Positions 35,507-44,494 of a DNA stretch of 64,000 nucleotides are shown here, one piece after another. Source of the stretch: Lewinellaceae bacterium (GTDB lineage Bacteria; Bacteroidota; Bacteroidia; Chitinophagales; Saprospiraceae); NCBI GenBank assembly GCA_020636255.1, contig JACJYE010000009.1, forward strand, positions 62,001 through 126,000, read 5' to 3'. The notes under the pieces are model-generated. The model saw nothing but the letters and a program-made list of their open reading frames with translations. It made no database searches and was not told where the DNA came from. The number at the start of each line of letters is the position of its first letter. Positions within the stretch are counted from its first letter, which is position 1. The position numbers and the translations under genes were made by a program.

Positions 35507-37120
35507 ATGAATACCTTGGCCATGGATACCTACTCTCGGGTAGGGGAGGTGACGATCACCGGCGCCTACCGCAAGCCGTATGAAGCGGTGCTCACGGAAG
35601 ATGCGGTGCATTTTTTGCTGGAATTGCACCGCCGGTTCAACCCACGTAGGAAGGAATTACTGGCAAAGCGCGTGGAGCGGCAGCATGAGATCGACGGGGG
35701 CAAGCTTCCGGGCTTCCTGCCGGAAACCAGAGACATCCGCGATAGCAGCTGGGCCGTAGCGCCTCTGCCTGCCGACCTGCTCGACCGCCGGGTGGAGATC
35801 ACCGGGCCCGTCGACCGAAAGATGATCATCAATGCCCTGAATTCCGGCGCCAGGTGTTTTATGGCCGACTTCGAGGACAGTAACTCGCCTACCTGGGATA
35901 ATAACATGCAGGGGCATATCAACCTCATCGATGCGGTGAACCTGGACATTGCCTTCGAAAACCCGGAAAACGGAAAGCTCTACCGACTCAACCCTAAACC
36001 GGCTACCCTGATCGTCAGGCCCCGGGGCTGGCACCTGGAAGAGAAACACCTGTGGGTAGAGGGCGAGCCGATGAGCGCAAGCCTGGCCGACTTCGGGCTG
36101 TTCTTTTTCCACAATGCCAAAAACCTGATCGCAAGAGGGTCGGGGCCTTATTTCTACCTGCCGAAGCTGGAAAGCCACCTGGAAGCCCGCCTCTGGAACG
36201 ACATTTTTGTCTTCGCCCAGGACTATATTGGCATCCCTCAGAAAACGATCAAAGCCACCGTACTGATCGAAACGATACTAGCTTCTTTTGAGATGGATGA
36301 GATCCTATACGAACTGCGAAACCACTCTGCCGGGCTCAATTGCGGGCGTTGGGACTATATCTTTTCCTTTATTAAAAAATTCCGCAAGCTTCGGGGGTAT
36401 GTCATGCCGGGCCGCGCGCAGATTACCATGGAAGTGCCGTTTATGAAGGCCTATGCACAACTGGTGGTTCAAACCTGCCACCGGCGCGGCGTACACGCCA
36501 TAGGAGGTATGGCAGCCCAGATACCCATCAAAGGCGATGAGGAGGCCAACCAGCAGGCTATCGAAAAGGTGCGGGCCGATAAGGTTCGCGAGGCCAGGGA
36601 CGGGCACGACGGCACCTGGGTAGCGCACCCCGGGCTGGTACACGTGGCCTCCGCTGTTTTTGACGAATATATGCCGGGCAAAAACCAGATCGCCAACAAA
36701 CGCGAAGATGTTCAAGTATCGGCTGAGGATCTCCTGCAGGTTCCTGCAGGCACCATCACAGAGCAAAGCCTGCGGCAGAATATCAATGTCGGCATCCTCT
36801 ATATCGAAAGCTGGCTCCGGGGCACCGGCGCTGCGGCTATTTATAACCTGATGGAAGATACCGCAACGGCCGAAATATCGCGCACGCAGGTATGGCAATG
36901 GATACACGCCGGCGCCAGGCTGGCCGATGGCCGTGCGGTTACCCGGGAACTGTACGAGGCTATGCTGCCAGAAGAACTGGTAAAGATACGGGAGTATGTC
37001 GGGGCGCCTGCCTACCTGAACGGCCGCTTCGAGGAAGCCGTCAGGCTGTTCTCCCAGCTGGTATTGGAGGAAAGCTTCTCTGAATTCCTCACTCTGTCGG
37101 CCTACCAACTGATAGATTGA
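35507..37120 (+). CDS. aceB: Malate synthase A
   Basis: 537 aa from the ATG at 35507, the usual length of the A isoform. It condenses glyoxylate with acetyl-CoA to malate, the second step of the glyoxylate shunt. Visible signatures are FMADFEDSNSPTWDN, LIVRPRGWHLEEKHL, the GGMAAQIPIKGDEEAN segment and DGTWVAHPGLV. Isocitrate lyase follows on the same strand, separated by a 292-nt repeat array, so the pair may be co-transcribed with the array in the message. A TTG at 35471 in frame is a poorer start. Confidence 0.96.
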   Translation: MNTLAMDTYSRVGEVTITGAYRKPYEAVLTEDAVHFLLELHRRFNPRRKELLAKRVERQHEIDGGKLPGFLPETRDIRDSSWAVAPLPADLLDRRVEITGPVDRKMIINALNSGARCFMADFEDSNSPTWDNNMQGHINLIDAVNLDIAFENPENGKLYRLNPKPATLIVRPRGWHLEEKHLWVEGEPMSASLADFGLFFFHNAKNLIARGSGPYFYLPKLESHLEARLWNDIFVFAQDYIGIPQKTIKATVLIETILASFEMDEILYELRNHSAGLNCGRWDYIFSFIKKFRKLRGYVMPGRAQITMEVPFMKAYAQLVVQTCHRRGVHAIGGMAAQIPIKGDEEANQQAIEKVRADKVREARDGHDGTWVAHPGLVHVASAVFDEYMPGKNQIANKREDVQVSAEDLLQVPAGTITEQSLRQNINVGILYIESWLRGTGAAAIYNLMEDTATAEISRTQVWQWIHAGARLADGRAVTRELYEAMLPEELVKIREYVGAPAYLNGRFEEAVRLFSQLVLEESFSEFLTLSAYQLID

Positions 37121-37127
37121 CCTGCCC

Positions 37128-37292
37128 GTACCTCCAACCTTTCGGTTGGAGTGGCACCCCGTACCTCCAACCTTTCGGTTGGAGCGGCACCCCGTACCTC
37201 CAACCTTTCGGTTGGAGTGGCACCCCGTACCTCCAACCTTTCGGTTGGAGTGGCACCCCGTACCTCCAACCTTTCGGTTGGAGTGGCCTATT
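37128..37292 (+). repeat. Five tandem 33-bp hairpin units between aceB and aceA
   Basis: GTACCTCCAACC starts at 37128, 37161, 37194, 37227 and 37260, exactly 33 bp apart. Each unit contains the perfect hairpin CTCCAACC-TTTC-GGTTGGAG. One unit has C for T in the linker just after the hairpin (GCGGCACC versus GTGGCACC). In an aceBA message the array would fold as five stem-loops in a row. The units are contiguous with no spacers, so this is not a CRISPR array. Confidence 0.95.
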
Positions 37293-37305
37293 AAAGAACT
37301 ACCTA

Positions 37306-37332
37306 CTCCGGCCGGAAGGCCGGAGGTACGGG
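37306..37332 (-). repeat. Inverted, diverged copy of the 33-bp hairpin unit
   Basis: On the minus strand it reads CCGTACCTCC followed by GGCC-TTCC-GGCC-GGAG. Compared with the tandem units the stem AACC/GGTT has become GGCC/GGCC: both sides changed together so pairing is kept. It lies 14 nt after the tandem array and about 80 nt before aceA. Confidence 0.75.
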
Positions 37333-37412
37333 ATGAGGCGAGCTTCAACCCGACACCTCCAATCCCGGCCAGCCTGAGTTAGAGGTACCGTAAACTTCAA
37401 AACCATCAAATA

Positions 37413-38696
37413 ATGCAACAGCAAGGCATCATGCAGCAACTATTGGCCGATTGGCTCGCGAATCCCCGCTGGGAGGGCATTCAGCGCCCTTACCCGGCGG
37501 AAGATGTGATCAAACTACGGGGTAGCCTCCAGATCGAGTATACGTTGGCCCGTGAAGGCGCAAAGAAATTCTGGCACAAGCTACACACGCAGCCCGTAGT
37601 GTCGGCACTGGGTGCGCTCACCGGCAACCAGGCGATACAGGAAGTAACTGCCGGGCTCGACGCCATCTATCTCAGCGGCTGGCAGGTGGCGGCCGACAAC
37701 AACCTGGCTGGCACTATGTATCCCGACCAGTCGCTCTACCCTGCGAATTCCGTGCCCGACGTCGTGCGCCGCATCAACAATGCCCTGCGCCGCCGCGACC
37801 AGGTGCAATCGGTGAGCGGAGAAGGCGACATCGACTACCTGGCGCCCATCATTGCCGATGCCGAAGCAGGTTTTGGGGGTAACCTCAACGCTTATGAGCT
37901 CACGTTGAGCATGATAGAAGCGGGTGCTGCTGCCATACATTTTGAAGACCAGCTCTCTTCTGCCAAGAAGTGCGGCCACCTGGGAGGCAAAGTGCTGGTG
38001 CCTACCCAGGAGGCCATCAACAAACTGGTGGCCGCTCGCCTGGCGGCCGACGTGGCCGGCGTGCCGACGGTGCTCATCGCCCGCACCGACGCCGACGCGG
38101 CCAATTTGCTGACTTCTGATATCGACCTGCGCGACCGGCCGTTTGTACTGAGCCGGGAGCGAACGCCTGAGGGGTTTTACTACGTCCGCAATGGGCTGGA
38201 ACAATCCATTAGCCGCGGCCTTGCCTACGCTCCCTACGCCGACCTGCTATGGATGGAAACCTCGCATCCCGGCCTGGAGCAGGCCCGCGAATTTGCCAGG
38301 GCCATACACGCACAGTTCCCCGGCAAGTTGCTGGCCTACAATTGCTCGCCTTCTTTCAACTGGGCGGCCAACCTTAGCGAGATGGAAATGCTGTCTTTCC
38401 GCGAAGATCTGGCCGAACTGGGTTACAAATTCCAGTTCATCACCCTGGCGGGTTTCCATGCGCTCAATTCTTCCATGTTCGAGCTGTCGGCCAACTACAA
38501 AGCCCGCGGCATGGCCGGCTTCAGCCAGCTTCAGGAGCGGGAATTTGCGCTGCAAAGCGCCGGCTTTGCCGCTGTGAAACACCAGACATTTGTCGGTACC
38601 CAGTATTTCGATTACATTCAGAATACCGTCCAGCAGGGGCTTTCCTCTACGGTGGCCATGGCGGGCAGTACGGAGGAGCAGCAGTTTCATAATTAG
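37413..38696 (+). CDS. aceA: Isocitrate lyase
   Basis: 427 aa. The catalytic signature KKCGHLGGKVL is present, preceded by IADAEAGFGGNLNAYEL and followed by LIARTDADAANLLTSD. It cleaves isocitrate to succinate and glyoxylate, the first step of the shunt that bypasses the CO2-releasing steps of the citric acid cycle. It is downstream of aceB and probably shares its control by the RamB-type regulator; the hairpin array between them could set relative expression. Confidence 0.97.
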   Translation: MQQQGIMQQLLADWLANPRWEGIQRPYPAEDVIKLRGSLQIEYTLAREGAKKFWHKLHTQPVVSALGALTGNQAIQEVTAGLDAIYLSGWQVAADNNLAGTMYPDQSLYPANSVPDVVRRINNALRRRDQVQSVSGEGDIDYLAPIIADAEAGFGGNLNAYELTLSMIEAGAAAIHFEDQLSSAKKCGHLGGKVLVPTQEAINKLVAARLAADVAGVPTVLIARTDADAANLLTSDIDLRDRPFVLSRERTPEGFYYVRNGLEQSISRGLAYAPYADLLWMETSHPGLEQAREFARAIHAQFPGKLLAYNCSPSFNWAANLSEMEMLSFREDLAELGYKFQFITLAGFHALNSSMFELSANYKARGMAGFSQLQEREFALQSAGFAAVKHQTFVGTQYFDYIQNTVQQGLSSTVAMAGSTEEQQFHN

Positions 38697-38954
38697 TAGT
38701 TGAAGGTTGTCAGTTGAGGAAGTTGGGGAGGGAAAACCTTCCTGCCTGAGCATCCTTTCGCTTGAGCAACAAACAAGAGAATTCTATTCTATTGCAGCCC
38801 TTTTTTACACTCGAAACCTGACAAAAATTCTGCAAATCAATGAGGAATGTCATGCTTTGGTTGGGGTGAAACCTATTAATTTGGATAAGCTCTAAGATTC
38901 ATCCACGAAACCGACAACTTGTTTTTTGAGTATTCCTAACCAAAACCAGATTTT

Positions 38955-40325
38955 ATGTCACGTAAGAGAATCATCATCCTCGGTGCTGCCGGCCGGGATT
39001 TCCACAACTTCAACACCTACTATCGCGATAATGACACCTATGAAGTGGTAGCCTTTACGGCTGCCCAGATCCCCGATATTGAAGGCCGCCGCTACCCGGC
39101 GGTTTTGGCAGGCGCCCTTTACCCCAAAGGCATCCCGATCTATGCAGAGGAAGATCTGCCGCGCCTGATCGGGGAACTCGATATCGACGAATGCGTTTTT
39201 GCCTATAGCGATGTGAGCTACCAGAAGGTCATGTCCCTGAGCTCCGTCGTCAACGCTGCGGGAGCGAACTTCGCGCTGCTGGGGCCGAAACATACTATGA
39301 TCAAAAGCACTAAGCCCGTTATCTCGATTTGTGCCACGCGTACCGGGGTAGGCAAGAGCCAAACTTCCAGGCGTGTCATAGAGATACTGATGGAACTCGG
39401 CCTCAAAGTAGTGGCCATCCGCCACCCCATGCCTTATGGCGACCTGGCCACTCAGCGCGTACAGCGTTTCGCCGAACTGGAAGATTTGAAAAAGCACCAT
39501 TGCACCATTGAGGAAATGGAAGAGTACGAACCCCACATCGTGCGGGGCAATGTCATTTATGCGGGGGTAGATTACGAGGCCATCCTGCGCGCTGCCGAAA
39601 ATGACCCGAGGGGCTGTGACGTCATCGTTTGGGATGGTGGCAACAACGATTTTTCCTTCTATGAAACTGATCTGTACATCACGCTGCTCGACCCCCACCG
39701 CCCCGGACATGAGTTGTTATACTATCCCAGTGAAGTGAACCTGCGCCTGGCCGATGTGGCTATCATCAATAAGATCGACAGCGCCGCTCCGGCAGGTATA
39801 CAGCAGGTGCGGGAAAACATTGAGCGCCTGAACCCCGGCGCCGTCGTCGTCGAAGCAGCTTCGCCCATTCGCGTGGCAGAGCCCGGCCTCATTCGCGGCA
39901 AGCGGGTGCTGGTGGTGGAAGATGGCCCTACCCTTACACATGGCGGCATGAAGCTCGGCGCCGGCACCCTGGCCGCCCGGAAATTCGGCGCAGCCGAGCT
40001 TGTCGACCCCAGGCCATACATCGTCGGAAAGATCGTCGAGACGTTCAAACACTATCCGGAGATCGGCACCCTGCTGCCTGCCATGGGGTATGGCGACGAG
40101 CAGCTGCACGACCTGGAAACCACGATCAACCGCACCGACTGCGACGTCGTTGTCATTGGTACGCCTATAGACCTGGGCCGGGTGCTGAAGATCAACAAAC
40201 CTGCTATCCGGGTCTTCTACGACCTGCAGGAGATCGGCGAACCTAACCTGGGACAGGTGCTTGATGAGTTCGCCGGTAAGATGGGGTTGAAGGGAAAAAT
40301 AAAAGAGAAAGAGTTGGTAGGGTGA
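38955..40325 (+). CDS. Cyclic 2,3-diphosphoglycerate synthetase-like P-loop protein
   Basis: 456 aa, cytoplasmic. It opens RKRIIILGAAGRDFHNFN, a dinucleotide-fold-like start, with a P-loop RTGVGKSQTSR near residues 133-143 and NKIDSAAP near 270. This matches the family annotated as cyclic 2,3-diphosphoglycerate synthase or GTPase. The archaeal enzyme makes an osmolyte; the role in Bacteroidota is not established, so the enzyme name is a homology label only. It has no clear operon partner. Confidence 0.75.
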   Translation: MSRKRIIILGAAGRDFHNFNTYYRDNDTYEVVAFTAAQIPDIEGRRYPAVLAGALYPKGIPIYAEEDLPRLIGELDIDECVFAYSDVSYQKVMSLSSVVNAAGANFALLGPKHTMIKSTKPVISICATRTGVGKSQTSRRVIEILMELGLKVVAIRHPMPYGDLATQRVQRFAELEDLKKHHCTIEEMEEYEPHIVRGNVIYAGVDYEAILRAAENDPRGCDVIVWDGGNNDFSFYETDLYITLLDPHRPGHELLYYPSEVNLRLADVAIINKIDSAAPAGIQQVRENIERLNPGAVVVEAASPIRVAEPGLIRGKRVLVVEDGPTLTHGGMKLGAGTLAARKFGAAELVDPRPYIVGKIVETFKHYPEIGTLLPAMGYGDEQLHDLETTINRTDCDVVVIGTPIDLGRVLKINKPAIRVFYDLQEIGEPNLGQVLDEFAGKMGLKGKIKEKELVG

Positions 40326-40338
40326 TACTGTTGATGTT

Positions 40339-40366
40339 CCATTTTGGCCCGCAAGGGCCAAAATGG
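40339..40366. repeat. Perfect 12-bp palindrome
   Basis: CCATTTTGGCCC and GGGCCAAAATGG with a 4-nt loop (GCAA), 13 nt after the stop of the upstream gene. There is no T-tract next to it, but the position fits a transcript-end hairpin. Confidence 0.65.
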
Positions 40367-40380
40367 ATGCTGCGGCTTTT

Positions 40381-40458
40381 AGAGCTTGTTTGGAGGCCTG
40401 CCTTTGAGCTAAAAAAGTGACACTTTTCGCTATCAAATCCGGGCTCCAAACAAGCTCT
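40381..40458. repeat. Inverted pair of the 15-bp dispersed repeat
   Basis: AGAGCTTGTTTGGAG at 40381-40395 and its exact reverse complement at 40444-40458, enclosing 48 nt. The same 15-mer occurs singly at 92-106. The arrangement looks like a very small non-autonomous element. Confidence 0.6.
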
Positions 40459-40548
40459 TAGCCGGTTGATACGATAGATACAGGGCGCGGCGCTATGCGT
40501 TGGTTCTATCCATAGTATCTATTGAACAGCCGAAGGGCTGGAGCATCC

Positions 40549-40572
40549 TTCGGGGCGCAAATGCGCCCCGAA
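40549..40572. repeat. GC-rich hairpin between converging transcripts
   Basis: TTCGGGGCGCA pairs with TGCGCCCCGAA across 2 nt. Neither side has a T-tract, so I do not call it a standard intrinsic terminator, though it lies where the 40606 gene ends. Confidence 0.55.
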
Positions 40573-40605
40573 AAAGCGTCCATAGCATCCGAAAAACGTG
40601 GTTTT

Positions 40606-41034
40606 TTAAAACCACCCAGCCCCCAGCCCCCGAAATGGCCAGGGGATGGCCAGCAGCACCAGCAGCAGTGCGATGAGGTAATACATGTAGACGGTGCGGC
40701 CGCGGGCAGCGTCAGTAGGTTTGCTTTTGGCGCGGCTGTAACCGATAGTGATCGTGATGATGGCCAGCAGCATCATCGCGATATGCTCTATGGAGTAAAA
40801 GCGAAGCAGCGGGTCCTTCATAAAACCTTCCGTAAATTTTACATAGGGGCTGATGAAATACAAGCCTAGCCCCAGTAGCAATTGGATATGGGCTGCGATC
40901 ATCGCAAACAGCGGCATCTTTGAGCCGGCGGCGCCGCCTTTCCACGAGCGGTATGCGCCTACGACGGCAAGGATGAGCAATACCAATACCACCCACCGCA
41001 GTCCGGAGTGTGCGTGTTTGAGTCCTTCGTACAT
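40606..41034 (-). CDS. Small cytochrome b-like membrane protein
   Basis: 142 aa with four hydrophobic helices (about 14-29, 43-62, 82-101 and 117-134). Conserved His residues sit at HAHSGLRW near the N-terminus, in AHIQLLLGLGLYF, and in SIEHIAMML. Proteins of this kind are annotated as cytochrome B in Bacteroidota; haem binding by the paired His is plausible but not shown. It is divergent from the S9 peptidase. Confidence 0.6.
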   Translation of the reverse strand: MYEGLKHAHSGLRWVVLVLLILAVVGAYRSWKGGAAGSKMPLFAMIAAHIQLLLGLGLYFISPYVKFTEGFMKDPLLRFYSIEHIAMMLLAIITITIGYSRAKSKPTDAARGRTVYMYYLIALLLVLLAIPWPFRGLGAGWF

Positions 41035-41113
41035 AATTTTCGGTTTTGATTGATGTTTGCAAAGCTAATTTATTGTGGCAAAACCGGAAGGCCGTCATGC
41101 CTGTAACATTTTT

Positions 41114-41121
41114 TATCTTTG
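41114..41121 (+). promoter_or_regulatory. -7 box of the S9 peptidase gene
   Basis: TATCTTTG, an exact TAnnTTTG match, 16 nt before the ATG at 41138. It supports that start over an in-frame codon at 41075. There is no TTG at the usual distance upstream. Confidence 0.5.
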
Positions 41122-41137
41122 CCATCAAAACAACCTC

Positions 41138-43522
41138 ATGCGGGCCTTAGCTTTTACCTTCCTGTTTTTTGCCACTCTATTACCAGGCCTCCGGGCGCAA
41201 TCTGTGGAAAACCGATCCCCCCTCACCATCGAACAGATCATGCAGGGAGAAAAATTTGTGGGTTTCCTGCCGGAGGATATCCGCTGGAGCGAAGACAGCC
41301 GGGTAATCTATTTTAGCTGGAACCCGGAACAGGATACCTTGCGCAGCCTGTATAAGGTTGTCCTTGGGGCTTCGCAGGCCCCGCAGCGCGTGAGCCTGGA
41401 AGAAGAAAAACAGCTGCCTGAAGCCGGCGCCTACAACCACAACCGATCGCTGATGGTGTACGAGCAAGCCGGCGACCTTTTCCTCCTGGAAGCCTCCACC
41501 GGCAAGCAACGGCAGATCACCAATACTGTAGGAGGGGAGGGCAACCCCTCTTTTTCAGGTGATGGCCAACAGGTGGTTTATACTTATGAAAATAACCTGT
41601 TCGCCTGGAATATACAAAGTGGCGCCACCCAGCAGCTGACGGATTTCCGTAAGGGTAATGAGCGGAAAAGCTCCAGGCAAAGCCAGCAGGCGGAATGGCT
41701 GTCTGACAGCCAGGAGGAGCTTTTCGGGGTGCTTCGTGAGCGGGAAGCTGAGCGCAATGCCCGAAAAGCCAGGCGCGACGCCCTGAAACCTGCCCGCCCT
41801 ACAGCATTTTATTATGGAGAAAAACGGCTGTTCAACCTCCGGATCAGCCCCAACCTTCGGTTTGTTACTTTTTCCCTCTCCAAAGAGGCGGATGATAAAG
41901 CCACACAGGTGCCTGATTACGTTACCGCCTCAGGATATGTAGAAGATATGCGTGGCCGGCCCAAAGTCGGCGGGCCGCAGGATAGCTATGAAATGGGCAT
42001 CTACGACCGGCAGCGCGATACGGTTTATTTCACCTCGGCTGCGGAGCTCGAAGGCATCAGGGCCAAACCGGCCTTTTTGCTGGAATACCACCGCGATACG
42101 ACACCTTTCAACCCCCTGTATGAAAAACCTAAGCCTGTGATATTCCTGGGCCCCGTCTTCTCGGAAGGCGGCCGCGCCGCCATCGTAGTGCGTTCCCAGG
42201 ATAACAAGGATCGCTGGATCGCAACCTTGAACCTTGAACAAGGAACCCTGAACCAGCTCGACTGGCAGCACGATGAGGCCTGGATCGGCGGGCCGGGTAT
42301 CGTGAACTGGGATTTCTCGACGGGCACGCTCGGGTGGCTGGATGAAGAAAGGCTGTTCTTCCAGTCGGAAGCAACGGGTTTTTCGCATCTCTACACCTTG
42401 AATACCGCTACCGGAGAGAAGCGCGCCCTTACCAATGGCCCGTTTGAAATACTGGATGTACAGCTGTCGCATGACAAGCGCTGGTTCTACCTTAACGCCA
42501 GCGCCGAAGGGCCGTACGAGCATCATTTTTACCGCCTTCCCACTTCCGGTGGCACTGGCAAACTGGAGCGCATCACCAGCCTGCCGGGCAATAACGAGGT
42601 GGTGCTGTCGCCCGATGAAAAATACCTGGCTATCCGGTATTCCGCCAGCAACCTACCCTGGGAGTTATACCTGATGGAGAATAAGCCCGGAACCAGGGCG
42701 CAACGACTGACCAGCTCTACAACGCCTGCTTTTAACGCCTATGCCTGGCGCGAACCGGCGATCATCCGGTTCAAAGCCCGCGACGGCGCCCTGGTACCGG
42801 CGCGCCTGTATCGCCCCGAAGGGCAGCAGAGCGGTGGCCCTGCCGTCATTTTTGTGCACGGCGCCGGGTATTTGCAGAACGTCCACAAATGGTGGAGCAG
42901 CTATTACCGCGAGTATATGTTCCACAACCTGCTGGCCGATAACGGGTATACCGTTCTCGATATCGACTATCGGGGCAGTGCCGGGTATGGGCGCGACTGG
43001 CGTACGGCCATCTACCGCCACATGGGGGGCAAAGACCTGGATGACCAGGTGGACGGCGCCCGATACATGGCGGAAGCGTATGGCATTGGCTCCGGGCAGA
43101 TAGGTATATACGGGGGCTCTTACGGTGGGTTTATCACCCTGATGGCGATGTTTACCGCGCCGGGCACCTTTAGCAGCGGCGCTGCGCTGCGCTCTGTTAC
43201 CGACTGGGCGCACTACAACCACGGTTACACTTCCGATATTCTGAATACGCCTGTGGAGGATAGCATCGCCTACCGTCGCAGTTCGCCTATCTATTTTGCC
43301 AATGGCCTGCAGGGCCGGTTGCTGATGCTGCACGGCGTAGTGGACAGCAACGTGCAATTCCAGGATATCGTACGCCTGTCGCAACGCCTCATCGAGCTGG
43401 GTAAAGACAACTGGGAACTGGCCCTTTTCCCGGTGGAGGGCCATGGCTTCGTAGAACCCAGCAGCTGGGCCGATGAATATAAGCGGATTTACAAATTATT
43501 TCAGCAAACACTGAAGGAGTAA
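41138..43522 (+). CDS. Exported S9-family peptidase (prolyl oligopeptidase / DPP IV-like)
   Basis: 794 aa. Signal peptide of about 20 residues (MRALAFTFLFFATLLPGLRA). A beta-propeller occupies roughly residues 40-540 with repeated WSPD-like turns, followed by an alpha/beta hydrolase domain. The catalytic triad is visible: Ser661 in GGSYGGF, Asp736 in GVVDSNV and His769 in EGHGF. The family removes dipeptides or cuts short peptides in the periplasm. It fits with the DPP III-type peptidase at 45829 in peptide use. Confidence 0.93.
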   Translation: MRALAFTFLFFATLLPGLRAQSVENRSPLTIEQIMQGEKFVGFLPEDIRWSEDSRVIYFSWNPEQDTLRSLYKVVLGASQAPQRVSLEEEKQLPEAGAYNHNRSLMVYEQAGDLFLLEASTGKQRQITNTVGGEGNPSFSGDGQQVVYTYENNLFAWNIQSGATQQLTDFRKGNERKSSRQSQQAEWLSDSQEELFGVLREREAERNARKARRDALKPARPTAFYYGEKRLFNLRISPNLRFVTFSLSKEADDKATQVPDYVTASGYVEDMRGRPKVGGPQDSYEMGIYDRQRDTVYFTSAAELEGIRAKPAFLLEYHRDTTPFNPLYEKPKPVIFLGPVFSEGGRAAIVVRSQDNKDRWIATLNLEQGTLNQLDWQHDEAWIGGPGIVNWDFSTGTLGWLDEERLFFQSEATGFSHLYTLNTATGEKRALTNGPFEILDVQLSHDKRWFYLNASAEGPYEHHFYRLPTSGGTGKLERITSLPGNNEVVLSPDEKYLAIRYSASNLPWELYLMENKPGTRAQRLTSSTTPAFNAYAWREPAIIRFKARDGALVPARLYRPEGQQSGGPAVIFVHGAGYLQNVHKWWSSYYREYMFHNLLADNGYTVLDIDYRGSAGYGRDWRTAIYRHMGGKDLDDQVDGARYMAEAYGIGSGQIGIYGGSYGGFITLMAMFTAPGTFSSGAALRSVTDWAHYNHGYTSDILNTPVEDSIAYRRSSPIYFANGLQGRLLMLHGVVDSNVQFQDIVRLSQRLIELGKDNWELALFPVEGHGFVEPSSWADEYKRIYKLFQQTLKE

Positions 43523-43578
43523 GAAGTTTTGCCTTAACTTAATCCCAAACATTTGTAAAACCCTAATCCATTCGAATT

Positions 43579-44472
43579 ATGGGAATGCTTCAAGTCGTTA
43601 TCGGGCTGGTCTTTGTGCTGCTTTTGCTCAGCCTTCTGGCTACTACCGTCATGGAATTGTTGTCTTCCTTGTTTTCCCTTCGGGGAAAGAACCTGGAAAA
43701 GGCCCTGCGCAATATGCTGGCCAATACGGACGTGGATGATAAGCTGCTGGCAGCCTTTAAAGAGAATCCGCTTTACCGCCAGCTGAGCAGTAAATACGGT
43801 AAAAGCCGGCGCACACCTTCTTATATCAGCGATGATTCCTTCCAGTCTATCCTGATGGAAATTATCCTGAAAGGAGAAGGTATGGACAAGCTGGAAGCGA
43901 AACTCGACGAGCTGCCTGACGAAGACCTGAAGCGGGTCCTGAAGCAATTCCTCAGAGAATCCGATAACAATATCGATGCTTTCAGGCAGAAGGTGAAGGG
44001 CTGGTACAACGACGTCATGGACCGGGCGTCGGGTTGGTTCAAGCGCTCGACGCAGAAGCTGCTGGTCGGAGTGGGCTTTATTATCGCGGTTGTTTTCAAC
44101 GCCGATACACTGGCCATTTACGAGCGCCTGGAGTCCGACCCGGATACGCTGCAAAAGGTAGTCAACCTGGCTGAAGATTTTGTGGACAGCAAGGATACCC
44201 TCCAACTGAGCAGCAGCATCTCGCCTGATTTCGAGCAGTCGGTGCAGAAATTGCAGGGGCTGGTAGACGATCAGATCGAAAGCGTTCGTTCTCCTCTTGG
44301 GCTGGGGTGGAAGAACGTAATTTGGGCTGATGTGACCTGGTACGATGCCCTGACCAAGGCCTTGGGGTGGATCGTGACGGCACTGGCCATTTCTCTTGGC
44401 GCGCCTTTCTGGTTCGACCTGTTGCGAAAACTGGTGAACCTGCGGAGCTCGGGGAAAAAACCGGATGAATAG
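43579..44472 (+). CDS. Unrecognised membrane protein
   Basis: 297 aa. Hydrophobic segments lie near residues 4-26, 161-180 and 258-282. Between the first and second is a charged, helical stretch (residues 30-150, with many Lys, Glu and Asp), which may be a soluble domain or coiled coil. I do not recognise the family. It starts a run of same-strand genes with the metallophosphoesterase (44495) and DUF4112 protein (45321). Confidence 0.75.
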   Translation: MGMLQVVIGLVFVLLLLSLLATTVMELLSSLFSLRGKNLEKALRNMLANTDVDDKLLAAFKENPLYRQLSSKYGKSRRTPSYISDDSFQSILMEIILKGEGMDKLEAKLDELPDEDLKRVLKQFLRESDNNIDAFRQKVKGWYNDVMDRASGWFKRSTQKLLVGVGFIIAVVFNADTLAIYERLESDPDTLQKVVNLAEDFVDSKDTLQLSSSISPDFEQSVQKLQGLVDDQIESVRSPLGLGWKNVIWADVTWYDALTKALGWIVTALAISLGAPFWFDLLRKLVNLRSSGKKPDE

Positions 44473-44494
44473 AAAAAGACGGCCTGTAAATACT

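Noticed and set aside
37128..37292. Regularly spaced repeats resembling a CRISPR array
   Set aside because: The 33-bp units are contiguous with no unique spacers, and no cas genes are present.
37117..37377. Open frame with GTPYLQPFGWS repeats between aceB and aceA
   Set aside because: It is a translation of the hairpin array, open in more than one frame, and has no plausible start or family.
38707..38895. Possible 62-aa protein between aceA and the cyclic 2,3-DPG synthetase-like gene
   Set aside because: It needs a non-ATG start, has no recognisable content and no ribosome binding site.
40549..40572. Intrinsic terminator for the cytochrome b-like gene
   Set aside because: The stem is strong but there is no T-tract on either strand; kept only as a hairpin.
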